Of a DNA stretch of 64,000 nucleotides, positions 1 through 9,123 are shown in pieces. A program made the translations under genes and the position numbers. Origin of the DNA: Microbulbifer litoralis (GTDB taxonomy: Bacteria > Pseudomonadota > Gammaproteobacteria > Pseudomonadales > Cellvibrionaceae); NCBI RefSeq assembly GCF_023634065.1, contig NZ_JALKCV010000010.1, positions 116,016-180,015 on the forward strand. Direction: 5' to 3'. The notes under the pieces were generated by a model. The model worked only from the letters and a program-made list of their open reading frames with translations, did no database searches and had not been told where the DNA came from. How positions within the stretch are numbered: the stretch's first letter is position 1; every line of letters begins with the position of its first letter.

Positions 1-1414
1 CGGCGTCCTGTTGCCCGTCTGCCGGGGATTGCGCGGCAGGCACCTGGAGGGTGGGTTCGTCTTCCGCGCCCGCGGGTGTCCCGTCGACCGCTGCGGGGGG
101 CGTCGCCACCGGCAGCGGGTCTCGGGGCGTGTCTTCGGCGGGGGAGATTGCCGCGGTGCGCTGCGTAACCGGCTCGTTCTCCGCGGCTGCCGGCGCGTCG
201 ACTGCATCGCCGTCCGGCAACAGCAGCTGCGCGGTAAAGCGGCTGGCGCTATCGAGGGATTCGGAACCGGATTGCCAATGCAGTGTGTAGGTGATCAGGC
301 TGAACAGCATCCAGGCGAACAGTACCGAGCTGCTCACCAGGCTGCCGAACAGCCATTGGCGTCGCTTGCGCTGCGGTGCCTGCTGGATCACCTGGTGGAT
401 GCGCATGATCGTGGCCTGCTCGGCGCGCGGGTGATTTTCGTTCAGCGGCTTGTCGCGCAGGCGCGCCCAGGCGGTGGCGATTTTGTCGCTGACCGTGCCG
501 TACAGGGTCATCAGCAGTGCGCGCATCAGGCTGGAAACGCGCACCGAGGTATTGTTCAACTGGGTGGACTGCGCCGTGGGCTTGCCGGCCAGCGCGGCGA
601 TCAACTGGTCGATGGCATCCACCACGTCCAGGCCGCGCTGGAAGCGCTGGTCCGGATCCTTGGCCAGGAAGTGGTCGATCAGGTTCTGGTATAGCGAGTG
701 CCGGGCCGGCAGCCGCGGGATGGGATCGGTCAGGTGCTTGATGGCGATGGCCACTGCCTCGTCCGCCTGGAAGGGCACGGCACTGGTGATCATTTCGTAG
801 AAGACCACACCCAGGCTGTAGAGGTCGGCGCGGCCATCGATCGCGGCGCCGCGGGCCTGTTCCGGGCTCATGTAATGGGGCGTGCCCACCACCATGCCGG
901 TGTTGGTCATGCGTGTGGTACGGGCCACCGCGCGGGCGACACCGAAGTCCGTCAGCACGGCCGAGCCGTCTTCGCGGAAGAGGATGTTTTCCGGTTTCAG
1001 GTCCCGGTGCACATAGCCTTTGCCGTGGGCGTGATCCAGGGCCAGGGCGATTTCGCGGGTGACATTCAGCGCGTCCAGGGGCTCGATGGTGCCCTTCGCC
1101 AGGCGGTCGGAGACGGAGCCGCCGGGCATATAGTCCATGGCGATATAGTTCAGGCTGCGGTAGCGGCCGATATCGTGGATGCCGACGATATTGGGGTGCG
1201 ACAGCTGGCCGACGATATTGGCCTCGCGCTGGAACCGTTCGCTGAAGATGGGGTCGGCATTCAGTACCGGCGACATCACCTTGAGGGCCACCTGGCGACC
1301 GACGCTGCGCTGGATTGCCAGGTAGACGGTGGACATGCCGCCCTGGTTGATTTTCTTGAGAATCCGATAGCCGGGAATTTCCAGCGATGTGCTGCCGGTG
1401 CTGACGACTTCCAT
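1..1414 (-). CDS. Serine/threonine protein kinase with C-terminal membrane segment (3' end outside window)
   Basis: Bacterial Hanks-type kinase that phosphorylates Ser/Thr on target proteins. Translating the minus strand shows a glycine loop INQGGMSTVY (about residues 22-31), the ATP-binding Lys45 in VALKV, the catalytic loop HRDLKPEN with Asp138, DFG at Asp156 and the GTPHYMSPEQ activation segment. A hydrophobic segment follows at about residues 353-375, so the kinase domain is probably cytoplasmic and anchored to the inner membrane. The tail beyond it is rich in Pro, Ala and Thr and runs off the window edge. The ATG at 1414 lies 16 nt after the PP2C gene, so the two are co-transcribed as a kinase/phosphatase pair. 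The extracytoplasmic C-terminal domain cannot be described. Confidence 0.93.
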   Translation of the reverse strand, partial: MEVVSTGSTSLEIPGYRILKKINQGGMSTVYLAIQRSVGRQVALKVMSPVLNADPIFSERFQREANIVGQLSHPNIVGIHDIGRYRSLNYIAMDYMPGGSVSDRLAKGTIEPLDALNVTREIALALDHAHGKGYVHRDLKPENILFREDGSAVLTDFGVARAVARTTRMTNTGMVVGTPHYMSPEQARGAAIDGRADLYSLGVVFYEMITSAVPFQADEAVAIAIKHLTDPIPRLPARHSLYQNLIDHFLAKDPDQRFQRGLDVVDAIDQLIAALAGKPTAQSTQLNNTSVRVSSLMRALLMTLYGTVSDKIATAWARLRDKPLNENHPRAEQATIMRIHQVIQQAPQRKRRQWLFGSLVSSSVLFAWMLFSLITYTLHWQSGSESLDSASRFTAQLLLPDGDAVDAPAAAENEPVTQRTAAISPAEDTPRDPLPVATPPAAVDGTPAGAEDEPTLQVPAAQSPADGQQDA

Positions 1415-1430
1415 CAAACGCTTCCTCGAA

Positions 1431-2354
1431 TCAGATAATGCCGAACAGCCAGGCGGCCAGCACGGCGCCGGCGCCGAGTGCACAGGCCGCGACTGCCAGT
1501 GTGCCCCGGGAACCCAAACCAAGCGCTGAAGCGTGTAGCGCTTTGCCTGTGCGCGAAGTCCACTTTTGCACACTCGTCGGCGCCGGATCCGGTGCGTCGA
1601 TCACCTGCACGGTAATATTGTCCTTGCCGCCGGCGTCCAGGGCCGCGGCCACCAGCAGGTCGGCGGCGCGCCGGTTGTCGCTGTTCCCGGCCAGGATGGC
1701 GGAGATCTGTTCCGACTCCACCTCGGCACTGAGGCCGTCGCTGCACAGCAGCAGCCTCTGCCCCGCGTGCCAGGGGGAGGAGACGCGATCGATGTCCAGG
1801 CGGGGATTGGTACTGCCGCCGATACAGCGGGTGATGACATGGCGGTTGGGGTGGCTGGCGGCTTCGGTGGAATTGATCGCGCCGGAATCGACCAGCATCT
1901 GCACATAGGAGTGGTCGTTGGTGAGCTGCTTGAGGCGGCCGTGCCCGGCGCCCGGAGACCAGAGATAGGCGCGGCTGTCACCGACCCAGTAAATATGAAA
2001 GTAGGCGCCGTCCTCGGCCACCACCACCGCCGTGGACCCCATATTGGCAGTGCTCTGCTCGTCGCCCAGCAGCAGCGCATGGGCGCGCTGCAGGGCCCGC
2101 TCGTAGTGGCGGTCTGTCGCCGCCGAACGCTGGATTTCCTCGACGACTGTCTTGCTGGCGATCTCGCCGGCCTGGTGTCCGCCGAGGCCGTCGGCCACCA
2201 CCCAGATGCCGCGCTGCTCGTCGGCCCAGTAGGCATCTTCGTTCTGTTCGCGTTTGTAGCCTGGATGTGTGGCTCCGGCGCTGCGCCGGGGGCCACTGGT
2301 GCGCTGGACTGTCCCGCTGTGCCGCGATTCCTCGCGTACTTTGGCTTCACTCAC
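1431..2354 (-). CDS. PP2C-family serine/threonine protein phosphatase with C-terminal TM helix
   Basis: Metal-dependent (PPM) phosphatase expected to reverse the action of the adjacent kinase. The metal-binding and fold motifs are visible: QNEDAYW, VADGLGGHQAGE, GDSRAYLW, LCSDGLS and GGKDNITV. The C-terminus ends in a hydrophobic Ala/Gly/Leu segment that should tether it to the membrane beside the kinase. The start is uncertain. The open frame extends to an ATG at 2540, but its first 60 residues are a Pro/Ala/Arg-rich stretch unlike PP2C proteins, and there is no other ATG before the core. I chose the GTG at 2354, which begins VSEAKVREES. Its Shine-Dalgarno is weak. Confidence 0.9.
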   Translation of the reverse strand: MSEAKVREESRHSGTVQRTSGPRRSAGATHPGYKREQNEDAYWADEQRGIWVVADGLGGHQAGEIASKTVVEEIQRSAATDRHYERALQRAHALLLGDEQSTANMGSTAVVVAEDGAYFHIYWVGDSRAYLWSPGAGHGRLKQLTNDHSYVQMLVDSGAINSTEAASHPNRHVITRCIGGSTNPRLDIDRVSSPWHAGQRLLLCSDGLSAEVESEQISAILAGNSDNRRAADLLVAAALDAGGKDNITVQVIDAPDPAPTSVQKWTSRTGKALHASALGLGSRGTLAVAACALGAGAVLAAWLFGII

Positions 2355-2666
2355 TGGCGTGCAACTACCTGTCTTATTCTGATTTGTCCGGCGGCGCCCC
2401 GCTCCCCGGTGTGCGGGTGGTGCGGGCGAGGACCGGATGTTCCGTCCCTGAGGGGGCAGTAGCGCCGCGGCTGCCGACTGACTCTGGCGCACAGCGCATA
2501 CTAATGCCCGGGGGGCATTGTAAGCTGCAAACCGAATCACACGCTAACGAAAATCCCCGTGATAAACTCGGGCCAACTCTGGAAGGGGGCGAAGTCGCCG
2601 CCCATCGATGGCGAGTAGTCGCAGACTGTGTGCGGCTGCCGACCCGGTTTAAAGGAAACAGAAGCC

Positions 2667-3536
2667 ATGCTCAAACTCTGCGATCCCAAGGATGCCAGTC
2701 ATAGTGTGTGGTTGGTAGCGCCAAAAGTGACAATCGGGCGCGCCGGCAATTGCGATTTAACCATTTCCGACGAATCCATTGCCAAGGTCCACGCCGAGGT
2801 GGTGGTGTCGGGAGACAGGCTGACGGTCCACAACCTGGCGGGGGCCGGCCAGTTGGAGGTCAACGGCAGGGCGGTGGAAGACAGCTGTCCGCTGCAGGTC
2901 AACGACAAACTCAAGATCGGCGGTCGCACCCTGGCGGTGCTGGATCCCAAGGTGACGAAACTGAAGTCGGTGGGTTCCGGCAACGGGGTTTCCTGGGCCC
3001 TGCGGGCCAATCACCCGGCCATTGCCGGGCGGGTTTTCCCGGTGCGGGACAGCAGTGTGGTGGGGCGCTCGGATGAATGCGACATCACTTTTTCCCTGTC
3101 CCACCTGTCCCGTCGCCACGCGCGGCTGGAAGTGCGCGACGGGCTGCTGTTCGTGTTCGACCTGGGCTCTTCCAACGGCACCTACCTGAACAACCGGCGG
3201 GTGGTGGAAACCCGTGTGCGGCGGGGGGACGAGCTGCGCTTTGATACGCTGAGCTTCAGCGTGGTGGGGCCGGCGGACGACCGAAACCAGACCACGGTGC
3301 GCCCGGCGGTATCGCTGGCCCAGGCCCGTTCCGCCACCGATCACCAGGATGCGGCGCGGGCGGAGGAGCGGCCGCAGCCGGTCTCCACCTCCGAGCTGAC
3401 CCGGGAGCGCCGCCGCTATGAAGGCGACTCGGCGCTCGCCGACGGCGGCAGCAGTGCCTGGATCTGGATGGGCGGGCTGCTATTGGCCGGGGGCGGCCTC
3501 GCGTTTTTCTGGGCGCGCAGCCAGGGGCTGGTCTGA
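2667..3536 (+). CDS. Double FHA-domain membrane protein
   Basis: Phosphothreonine-reading protein, probably a partner of the neighbouring kinase/phosphatase pair. FHA domain 1 spans about residues 18-75 with IGRAGNCDLTISD. FHA domain 2 spans about 115-185 with VVGRSDECDITF, LSRRHARLEV and GSSNGTYLN. The second copy keeps the classic GR, SxxH-type and NGT signatures, while the first is more diverged. A charged linker leads to a C-terminal membrane helix beginning WIWMGGLLLAGGG, followed by only a few residues, so the FHA domains face the cytoplasm. The ATG at 2667 has AAAGGAAAC upstream; an upstream in-frame start at 2628 lacks one. It is divergent from the phosphatase and almost abuts the next gene. 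Confidence 0.88.
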   Translation: MLKLCDPKDASHSVWLVAPKVTIGRAGNCDLTISDESIAKVHAEVVVSGDRLTVHNLAGAGQLEVNGRAVEDSCPLQVNDKLKIGGRTLAVLDPKVTKLKSVGSGNGVSWALRANHPAIAGRVFPVRDSSVVGRSDECDITFSLSHLSRRHARLEVRDGLLFVFDLGSSNGTYLNNRRVVETRVRRGDELRFDTLSFSVVGPADDRNQTTVRPAVSLAQARSATDHQDAARAEERPQPVSTSELTRERRRYEGDSALADGGSSAWIWMGGLLLAGGGLAFFWARSQGLV

Positions 3537-3537
3537 C

Positions 3538-3783
3538 TTGGGGGAACTGATTCTTTACACCACCCTCGGCTGCAGCCTGTGTGAAAAGGCCAAGCCGGAA
3601 ATATGGCCGGTGCTCGAGTCTCGCGGGTTGCGCCTGCGGGAAGTGGATATCGCCGGCGACGCCGACCTCGAGGCGCGTTTTGGTATGCGGATCCCGGTCG
3701 TGGGGCTCGGCGACCCGGACGATGTCTGCGCCTGGCCCTTCGACCGGGACCAGCTCGCCGACTGGCTCAGCCGGCGGTTGTGA
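3538..3783 (+). CDS. Glutaredoxin-family (DUF836-like) small thiol protein
   Basis: An 81-residue thioredoxin-fold protein with the N-terminal strand LILYTTLGCSLCEKA, whose CSLC is the candidate redox site. The cis-Pro region is RIPVVGL, and the C-terminal helix QLADWLSRRL resembles the tail of glutaredoxin-like DUF836 proteins. The TTG start at 3538 lies one base after the FHA gene stop, which implies translational coupling. A GTG or ATG start would have to lie inside the FHA gene. The substrate is unknown. The gene converges on slt across a short gap. Confidence 0.75.
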   Translation: MGELILYTTLGCSLCEKAKPEIWPVLESRGLRLREVDIAGDADLEARFGMRIPVVGLGDPDDVCAWPFDRDQLADWLSRRL

Positions 3784-3838
3784 TCGCGGGCCGCCCGGCC
3801 GTCTCTGCCTCCCTTTCGATACTTTTTTTGATCCTTTC

Positions 3839-5821
3839 TCAGAGCTTTGCCGCCGCTTCATTCTCGCGCAGCAGCGACAGTTCGGTGCCGCTGCGATAGG
3901 CGTAGATCACGGTGTACGCCAGTACATTCTGCACGTAGCGGCGCGTCTCGCTGTAGGGGATTGTCTCTATCCAGATATCATAGGGCAGCTGGTTGGCGGT
4001 TTCCTCCAGCCAGCGGGCGACCCGGGTGGGGCCGGCGTTATAGGCCGCCGCGGCCAGGAAGCGGTTGTTGTCGAAGCGGTTCAGCAGGGTGTTCAGGTAG
4101 AAGCTGCCCAGTGCGATATTGGTGCTGGGGCTCAATAGGTCCCAGCTGCGCCGGTAGCGCACCCCGGCCCGGCGCGCCGTGGCGCGCGCGGTCGACGGCA
4201 GCAGCTGCATCAGCCCCAGCGCACCGGCGCGGGATTTGGCATCGTGGCTGAAGTGGCTCTCCTGGCGTGCCACCGCGTAGATCAGGTAGGGGTCCAGCGC
4301 GGTCTTGCCGCCCATTTCCCTGCTGACCCTGTCGACGATATCGGAGAAGGCCAGCGGGAAGCGCAGCTCAAGGTCGTCCAGGTAGTCCGCCGCCAGCACT
4401 GACTGGATCGACTTGTGGTACCAGCCCCAGGCGCTGGCCACCTTGCCGGCGGTGAGCAGCTCACCGTGCGACATGCCCTCGGTGGCGTAATGCCACTCGC
4501 GGCGGGCGTGGTAGAACTCGCCGATCGCCTGCAGCTCCCGCGCCCGTTGCATCGCCGGCCTGGCGGCCATCTCTTTGACCTGGCTGGGGGTGACCGGCGC
4601 CGGCCGGTCGACAAAGCTGTAGTTCTGGCCCAGGGTGTCGGCGGCCAGGAAACCGTAATAGCTGCGTTCCTCCGCGGCCTTCCGGTAGAGCTGCACGGCC
4701 ACATCGGCGCGACCCTTGCCGTAGAGTTCCTCGATGGTGCGGGCCTTCCAGTAGAGCCAGCGATCCCGCTGCTGCTCCTCTTCCGGCAGGCGGTCGATCC
4801 AGAATTCCACCTGCGCCCAGTCCATCTGGCGCAGCGCCTGGCGCGCCAGCCAGTCGATGGTGCGCTGGTCGGAAAAATTTTCCTGCTCGATCAGTCGCCT
4901 GACCCCGGCCAGGTCGTCGTCGCGGGCCAGCTGCAGCGCCAGTTCGCGCAGGATGCCGTCGCGATCGGCGTCGTCGAACAGGTAGCTGGCCTGGTAGCGC
5001 CGCCAGGCGTGTTCCGCAACTGCCGGATCGTCGCGGGTCAGGCGGTGCAGCCCGTGCAGGACGATGGCGCGGTACTCCCGCTCGGCAGCGGGGGGCTTGT
5101 CGCCGATAAAGCGCTTGTAGTCCAGCAGTTGTTCCGGGTCGCTGTGTACGGAGCGCAGCAGCCGGGCCAGGTCCGCCTGGTCGCCGCCCATCTTGCCGGC
5201 GATGTATTCGGCCAGGTCCAGATGGCCATTTTCCACGGCCAGACGGTGCCGCTCCCACGCCAGTGTCGCCGTCAGGCGGCCGTCTTTCATCCAGCGGGCA
5301 AAGACCGGGTCGCACTCCTCGGTCTGGGAGTAGCCCACCATCCACAGATCCTCGACCAGCTTGTAGGCCGCCTCCTTGTCCCCGTGGCGGGAGAGGGCGT
5401 CGGCGTAGTAACAGCGCAGCGAGGTGCGCACGATCTTGTCCGGGTCGTAGTACTTGAGGTAGGCGCGGAAGCGCCGCTGGCTGCCCAGCTCGCGCAGTAT
5501 CCGCACGCGCATCCAGTCGCCGATCGCGGTGCCGCGATAGTTGTCCAGGAAACGGTCGATTTCATCGTAGGGCAGGCTGGAAATCTTTTTGCTGATGGCC
5601 CAGTAATCGATATAGGGCAGCAGCGGGTAATCCTTCAGCTCCCGCTTGATTTTCGCCAGCTCCGCGGTATCCCGGTGGGCGATGGCCAGGCGGGCATCCT
5701 GCAGCCGCTCGCGTTGCGCGACGGCCTCCTCCGCGGAGGACTCGGCTGCGGCGGCCGGCGTGGATGCCACGGCCACCAGGACTGAAACAAGGAACGCGAT
5801 TCCCTTTGCGTCAATCGACAT
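3839..5821 (-). CDS. slt: Soluble lytic murein transglycosylase
   Basis: Periplasmic enzyme that cleaves the MurNAc-GlcNAc bond of peptidoglycan and releases 1,6-anhydromuropeptides. The first 26 residues from the ATG at 5821 form a Sec signal peptide ending in TPAAAA. The body is a long helical superhelix (U and L domains). The C-terminal goose-type lysozyme domain carries ARQESHFSHDAKS, with catalytic Glu at about residue 521, then GALGLMQLLPSTA and AAAAYNAGP. The length of 660 aa is normal for Slt70. The frame extends another 40 codons upstream to 5941, but those residues do not look like Slt and would precede the signal peptide. It functionally precedes nagZ in peptidoglycan recycling. 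Confidence 0.93.
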   Translation of the reverse strand: MSIDAKGIAFLVSVLVAVASTPAAAAESSAEEAVAQRERLQDARLAIAHRDTAELAKIKRELKDYPLLPYIDYWAISKKISSLPYDEIDRFLDNYRGTAIGDWMRVRILRELGSQRRFRAYLKYYDPDKIVRTSLRCYYADALSRHGDKEAAYKLVEDLWMVGYSQTEECDPVFARWMKDGRLTATLAWERHRLAVENGHLDLAEYIAGKMGGDQADLARLLRSVHSDPEQLLDYKRFIGDKPPAAEREYRAIVLHGLHRLTRDDPAVAEHAWRRYQASYLFDDADRDGILRELALQLARDDDLAGVRRLIEQENFSDQRTIDWLARQALRQMDWAQVEFWIDRLPEEEQQRDRWLYWKARTIEELYGKGRADVAVQLYRKAAEERSYYGFLAADTLGQNYSFVDRPAPVTPSQVKEMAARPAMQRARELQAIGEFYHARREWHYATEGMSHGELLTAGKVASAWGWYHKSIQSVLAADYLDDLELRFPLAFSDIVDRVSREMGGKTALDPYLIYAVARQESHFSHDAKSRAGALGLMQLLPSTARATARRAGVRYRRSWDLLSPSTNIALGSFYLNTLLNRFDNNRFLAAAAYNAGPTRVARWLEETANQLPYDIWIETIPYSETRRYVQNVLAYTVIYAYRSGTELSLLRENEAAAKL

Positions 5822-6038
5822 TGCGAACACCCGATTGAAATTGCGCACCTGCAAATTTATCAAAACAGGGCGATGAATAATGCGTAAAATATCCGTTTTC
5901 CGGTGTGGAATCCGGCACTGAATACAGGTGTTGGAGTCCACAGCCCGGCCGCTGGTTCATTCTTTATCACCGCTGCGGCGGTGCCTTTGAGTGCCCGGCG
6001 GGCTCCCATTTATTGTAGTTGTTTCACGGAATCGGTTT

Positions 6039-7895
6039 ATGTTGCTTCAGTTGGACGGTGTCAGCCTGCGTTACGGAACCCAGGTACTGGCGGAAGAGGT
6101 CAGCGCCAAGGTCGCGCGCGGCGACCGCATCTGTCTGGTGGGGCGCAACGGTGAGGGAAAATCCAGTCTGTTGCGCCTGATTGCCGGGGAGATCGATGCA
6201 GATGGTGGCGAGGTTGTGCGCGCCAATAACCTGGTGCTGGCGAGCCTGGACCAGGAATTGCCGTCGGGTTGCCGCGACAGTGTCTACCGCTTCGTCGCCG
6301 GCGGTCTCGGCGACGTGGGCCTGTGGCTGGCCGACTACCGCGATGAGCCGGTTGCCGACCTGCAGGCGCGTATCGAATCCGCACACGGTTGGGACCTGAT
6401 GCCGCGCATCGATGCGGTACTGGATCGCCTGGGCCTGAACGCAGGGGACTGGGTCGCGGACCTGTCCGGTGGCTGGCAGCGTCGCGCGGCGCTGGCGCGG
6501 GCACTGGTGATCGAGCCCGACCTGTTGATTCTCGACGAGCCCACCAACCACCTGGATATCGCCGCGGTGGAATGGCTGGAGAGTTTCCTCGCCAGTTACC
6601 GTGGCGCCCTGCTTTTCGTGACCCACGACCGCGCCCTGGCGCAGCGGCTGGCCACCAGTGTCTGGGACCTGGACCGCGGGCGGCTGACGGTATTCGAAAC
6701 GGGTTTCAATCGCTACCAGGCCGACAAGGAAAAACTGCTGGAGGAGGAGGCCAGGAACGAGGCCCTGTTCGACAAGAAGCTGGCGCAGGAGGAGGCCTGG
6801 ATTCGGCAGGGGATCAAGGCGCGGCGCACGCGCAACGAGGGGCGGGTGCGGTCGCTGCAGGCGCTGCGACGCCAGCGGGAGGCGCGCCGCGATCGCCAGG
6901 GCAGGGCGAAGCTGTCACTCGACGCCGGCGAGATGTCGGGCAAGCTGGTGGCGGAACTGGACGATGTCTCCTTCGCCTACCCCGGGGAGGCGCCCCTGAT
7001 CCGCGATCTGTCATTCACCCTGATGCGCGGCGACAGGGTGGGCCTGATCGGCCCCAACGGCGCCGGCAAGAGTACCCTGATCCGCCTGTTGCTGGGTGAA
7101 CTGCAGCCGGACGGCGGGAAGGTGCGCCTGGGTACCAAACAGCAGGTGGCCTACTTCGACCAGCGTCGCGACCAGCTGGATCCGGAGCAGACGGTGCTCG
7201 ACAATATCGCCGGTGGGCGCGAGTCGATCACGGTCGGCGGCAAGAGCCGCCACGCCATGTCCTACCTGGCGGACTTTCTGTTCAGCGGCGTCAAGGCGCG
7301 CACCCGGGTGGAGGCGCTCAGCGGCGGTGAGCGCAACCGCGCGCTGCTGGCCAAGCTGTTCAGCCAACCGGCGAATATCCTGGTGCTCGACGAGCCCACC
7401 AACGACCTGGATGTGGAAACCCTCGAGCTGCTGGAGCAGCTGTTGCTGGATTTTCCCGGCACGGTGCTGCTGGTGAGCCACGACCGCGCCTTTCTCGACA
7501 ATGTGGTGGATTCCTGCCTGGCGTTTGAAGGTGAGGGCGTGGTGCGCGAGTACGTGGGCGGCTACGCGGATTTCCTGCGCCAGGGAGGCAGCTTCGCGAC
7601 GGCCGGGGACAGGGCGGCAGAGAAAGCGCAAAAACCGAAGGAAAAGCCGGCCCCAGCGCCGCAACCGCCACAGAAAAAGAAAAAACTCAGTTACAAGCTG
7701 CAGCGCGAACTGGACAGCCTGCCGGCGCTGATCGAACAGCTGGAGGAGGAGATCGGCGAACTGGAAACGGCCACGGCGCAGCCGGATTTCTACCAGCAGG
7801 AACAGGCGTTGGTGGAGGAAAAGTTGAAGTTGCTGGCGGACAGACAGGCGCAGCTGGAGGCCGCGTTCGAGCGCTGGGCAGAACTGGATCAGTGA
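6039..7895 (+). CDS. uup: ABC-F family ATPase Uup
   Basis: Cytosolic ABC-F protein with two ATPase cassettes and no membrane segments; the family acts on ribosomes, and Uup is linked to suppression of transposon excision. Cassette 1 has GRNGEGKSSLL, LSGGWQRRAALARAL and LILDEPTNHLD. Cassette 2 has GPNGAGKSTLIRLL, LSGGERNRALLAKL and LVLDEPTNDLD. A charged inter-cassette linker of EEEARNEALFDKKLAQEE type and a Lys/Pro-rich joint to a C-terminal coiled coil (about residues 545-618) match Uup rather than EttA. The ATG at 6039 gives MLLQLDGVSLRYG, the usual start; the frame's earlier start at 5991 adds residues unlike the family. Confidence 0.93.
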   Translation: MLLQLDGVSLRYGTQVLAEEVSAKVARGDRICLVGRNGEGKSSLLRLIAGEIDADGGEVVRANNLVLASLDQELPSGCRDSVYRFVAGGLGDVGLWLADYRDEPVADLQARIESAHGWDLMPRIDAVLDRLGLNAGDWVADLSGGWQRRAALARALVIEPDLLILDEPTNHLDIAAVEWLESFLASYRGALLFVTHDRALAQRLATSVWDLDRGRLTVFETGFNRYQADKEKLLEEEARNEALFDKKLAQEEAWIRQGIKARRTRNEGRVRSLQALRRQREARRDRQGRAKLSLDAGEMSGKLVAELDDVSFAYPGEAPLIRDLSFTLMRGDRVGLIGPNGAGKSTLIRLLLGELQPDGGKVRLGTKQQVAYFDQRRDQLDPEQTVLDNIAGGRESITVGGKSRHAMSYLADFLFSGVKARTRVEALSGGERNRALLAKLFSQPANILVLDEPTNDLDVETLELLEQLLLDFPGTVLLVSHDRAFLDNVVDSCLAFEGEGVVREYVGGYADFLRQGGSFATAGDRAAEKAQKPKEKPAPAPQPPQKKKKLSYKLQRELDSLPALIEQLEEEIGELETATAQPDFYQQEQALVEEKLKLLADRQAQLEAAFERWAELDQ

Positions 7896-7907
7896 CCGAA
7901 TGCGGAA

Positions 7908-7936
7908 ATCGGGGACCGGGGAAGCCGCTCCCCGAT
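7908..7936. terminator. Candidate bidirectional hairpin between uup and usp
   Basis: ATCGGGGA at 7908-7915 pairs perfectly with TCCCCGAT at 7929-7936, and outer GCGGA/TCCGC arms can extend the stem. It sits between two convergent genes. No strong T tract follows on either strand, so intrinsic termination is possible but not certain. Confidence 0.4.
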
Positions 7937-7948
7937 CCCGCGGTCCGC

Positions 7949-8392
7949 TTATTGATCGTCCGCAGTGACCCGCACTGCCAGCACGTCACAACCGGCGCCG
8001 TGCAATACGCCGTTGGCGGTGGAGCCCAGCAGCAGGGCCAGGCCGTGGCGGCCGTGGCTGCCGATGACAATCAGGTCGCTCTCCTGTTCCTCTGCCAGGC
8101 GGTGCAGTTCGGTGGCCGGCTGGCCCAGCACGACGTGTTGTCGCTCCGCGGGTATATCCAGCTTGCCTGCACATTTGGCCAGCTGTTCCTGCGCCTGGGT
8201 CTGCAACTGTTCCTGGACTTCCGACAGGTCCATGGGAATGTCGCCGCCATAGGCAAAGGTCAGCGGTTCGATGATATGGGCCAGGCTGATCTCGGCGCCA
8301 AATGCCTTGCCGAGCTCCCCGGCTCTCTGCACTACCTGTTCCGTGTCCTCGGACAGGTCCAGGCCCACGAGTATGCGTTTGTAGCTGGCCAT
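7949..8392 (-). CDS. Universal stress protein, UspA family
   Basis: A 147-residue single Usp domain starting MASYKRILVGLDLSEDTEQV. The ATP-binding-type motif is seen as VIGSHGRHG followed by LLLGSTANGVLHGAGCDVLAV, close to the G-x2-G-x9-G(S/T) pattern of ATP-binding Usp proteins. It is probably cytoplasmic, dimeric and stress-induced. It is a single gene, convergent with uup and divergent from the next gene. AGGAG lies upstream of the ATG at 8392. The four-copy GAATC-type repeat begins just upstream and may be part of its leader or control region. Confidence 0.9.
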   Translation of the reverse strand: MASYKRILVGLDLSEDTEQVVQRAGELGKAFGAEISLAHIIEPLTFAYGGDIPMDLSEVQEQLQTQAQEQLAKCAGKLDIPAERQHVVLGQPATELHRLAEEQESDLIVIGSHGRHGLALLLGSTANGVLHGAGCDVLAVRVTADDQ

Positions 8393-8408
8393 AAGCTTTC
8401 GCTCCTTT

Positions 8409-8460
8409 GAATCGGCTCCGAAGAATCAGCTTCGGGAATCCGCTGTCGGAATCGGTTCCG
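8409..8460. repeat. Four degenerate 13-14 bp tandem repeats upstream of usp
   Basis: GAATC recurs at 8409, 8423, 8436 and 8449, each followed by a variant of nGCTnCGG. The spacing is 14, 13 and 13 bp. The block lies immediately upstream of the usp gene and within its likely leader. It could be a regulator array or a structured 5' UTR; neither is proven. Confidence 0.5.
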
Positions 8461-8598
8461 GGTCGATCGGTTTTCGCGCCTGTACCGCCTTTGCGCCCGA
8501 TCGCCGTTGCAAAAAGTCTACTTTAAAAAAAACCGGTTGACACAAGTGGCGCGCCCAACCGCAAAATGGGCGCCATTTCCCTCTGACAAGGAGCGTTT

Positions 8599-9123
8599 AT
8601 GTCCGGCTGGCTTCCCGTGATCATTATTCTGTTCGCCGTGGTGCTGGTGGTGGGCCCGGTCATGTGGCTGAAGCCCAGCGAGCGGGACCGGCGCCTGGCC
8701 AGTCTGCGCAGCGGTGCGGCCAAGTCCGGCCTGACAGTGCAGATGATGCCATTGCCGGCGGCGCTGGGCGAGGGGTCGGCCGCGGTCTATATCCGCCGCT
8801 GGGAGGACCGGCGGCGGCTGCAGACCGGATGGGTGCTCGAGCAGCAGCGGGTCGAACACGAGATGCATTTTTCCGGGCGCTGGGACTGGCGCAATGGCCG
8901 CGCGGCACCGGAGGCCGCGCAGGAGCCGCTGCGGACAATGCTGCTGGATTTGCCGGCGGATGCCTGTGCCGTTATCTCCACCGAGAGCGGCCTGGGAATC
9001 CAGTGGCGCGAGACCAGTGGCGATACCGGTGCGTCCAGGATCCGGCGGCTCCTGTCGGAATATCGCCCCACAATAGAGGAAGCGATACGTCTGCCGCGCC
9101 GCAATGAAGAAAAATTGGAGTAG
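8599..9123 (+). CDS. Hypothetical membrane-anchored protein
   Basis: A 174-residue protein not assigned to a family. The N-terminus GWLPVIIILFAVVLVVGPVMWL is a single hydrophobic anchor followed by a positively charged stretch (KPSERDRRLASLR), which predicts N-out/C-in topology with a soluble cytoplasmic domain. That domain is rich in Trp and Arg (RRWEDRRRLQTGW, WDWRNG) and ends in a charged tail. The ATG at 8599 has AAGGAG upstream. It is monocistronic between usp and topA, and a TTGACA hexamer at 8535 could be part of its promoter. The codon use is like its neighbours, so it is likely a real core gene. Confidence 0.8.
   Translation: MSGWLPVIIILFAVVLVVGPVMWLKPSERDRRLASLRSGAAKSGLTVQMMPLPAALGEGSAAVYIRRWEDRRRLQTGWVLEQQRVEHEMHFSGRWDWRNGRAAPEAAQEPLRTMLLDLPADACAVISTESGLGIQWRETSGDTGASRIRRLLSEYRPTIEEAIRLPRRNEEKLE

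Noticed and set aside
8535..8565. TTGACA with CAAAAT as a promoter for the 174-aa gene
   Set aside because: The spacing is about 19 bp and the -10 is poor, so it is mentioned only within the gene entry.
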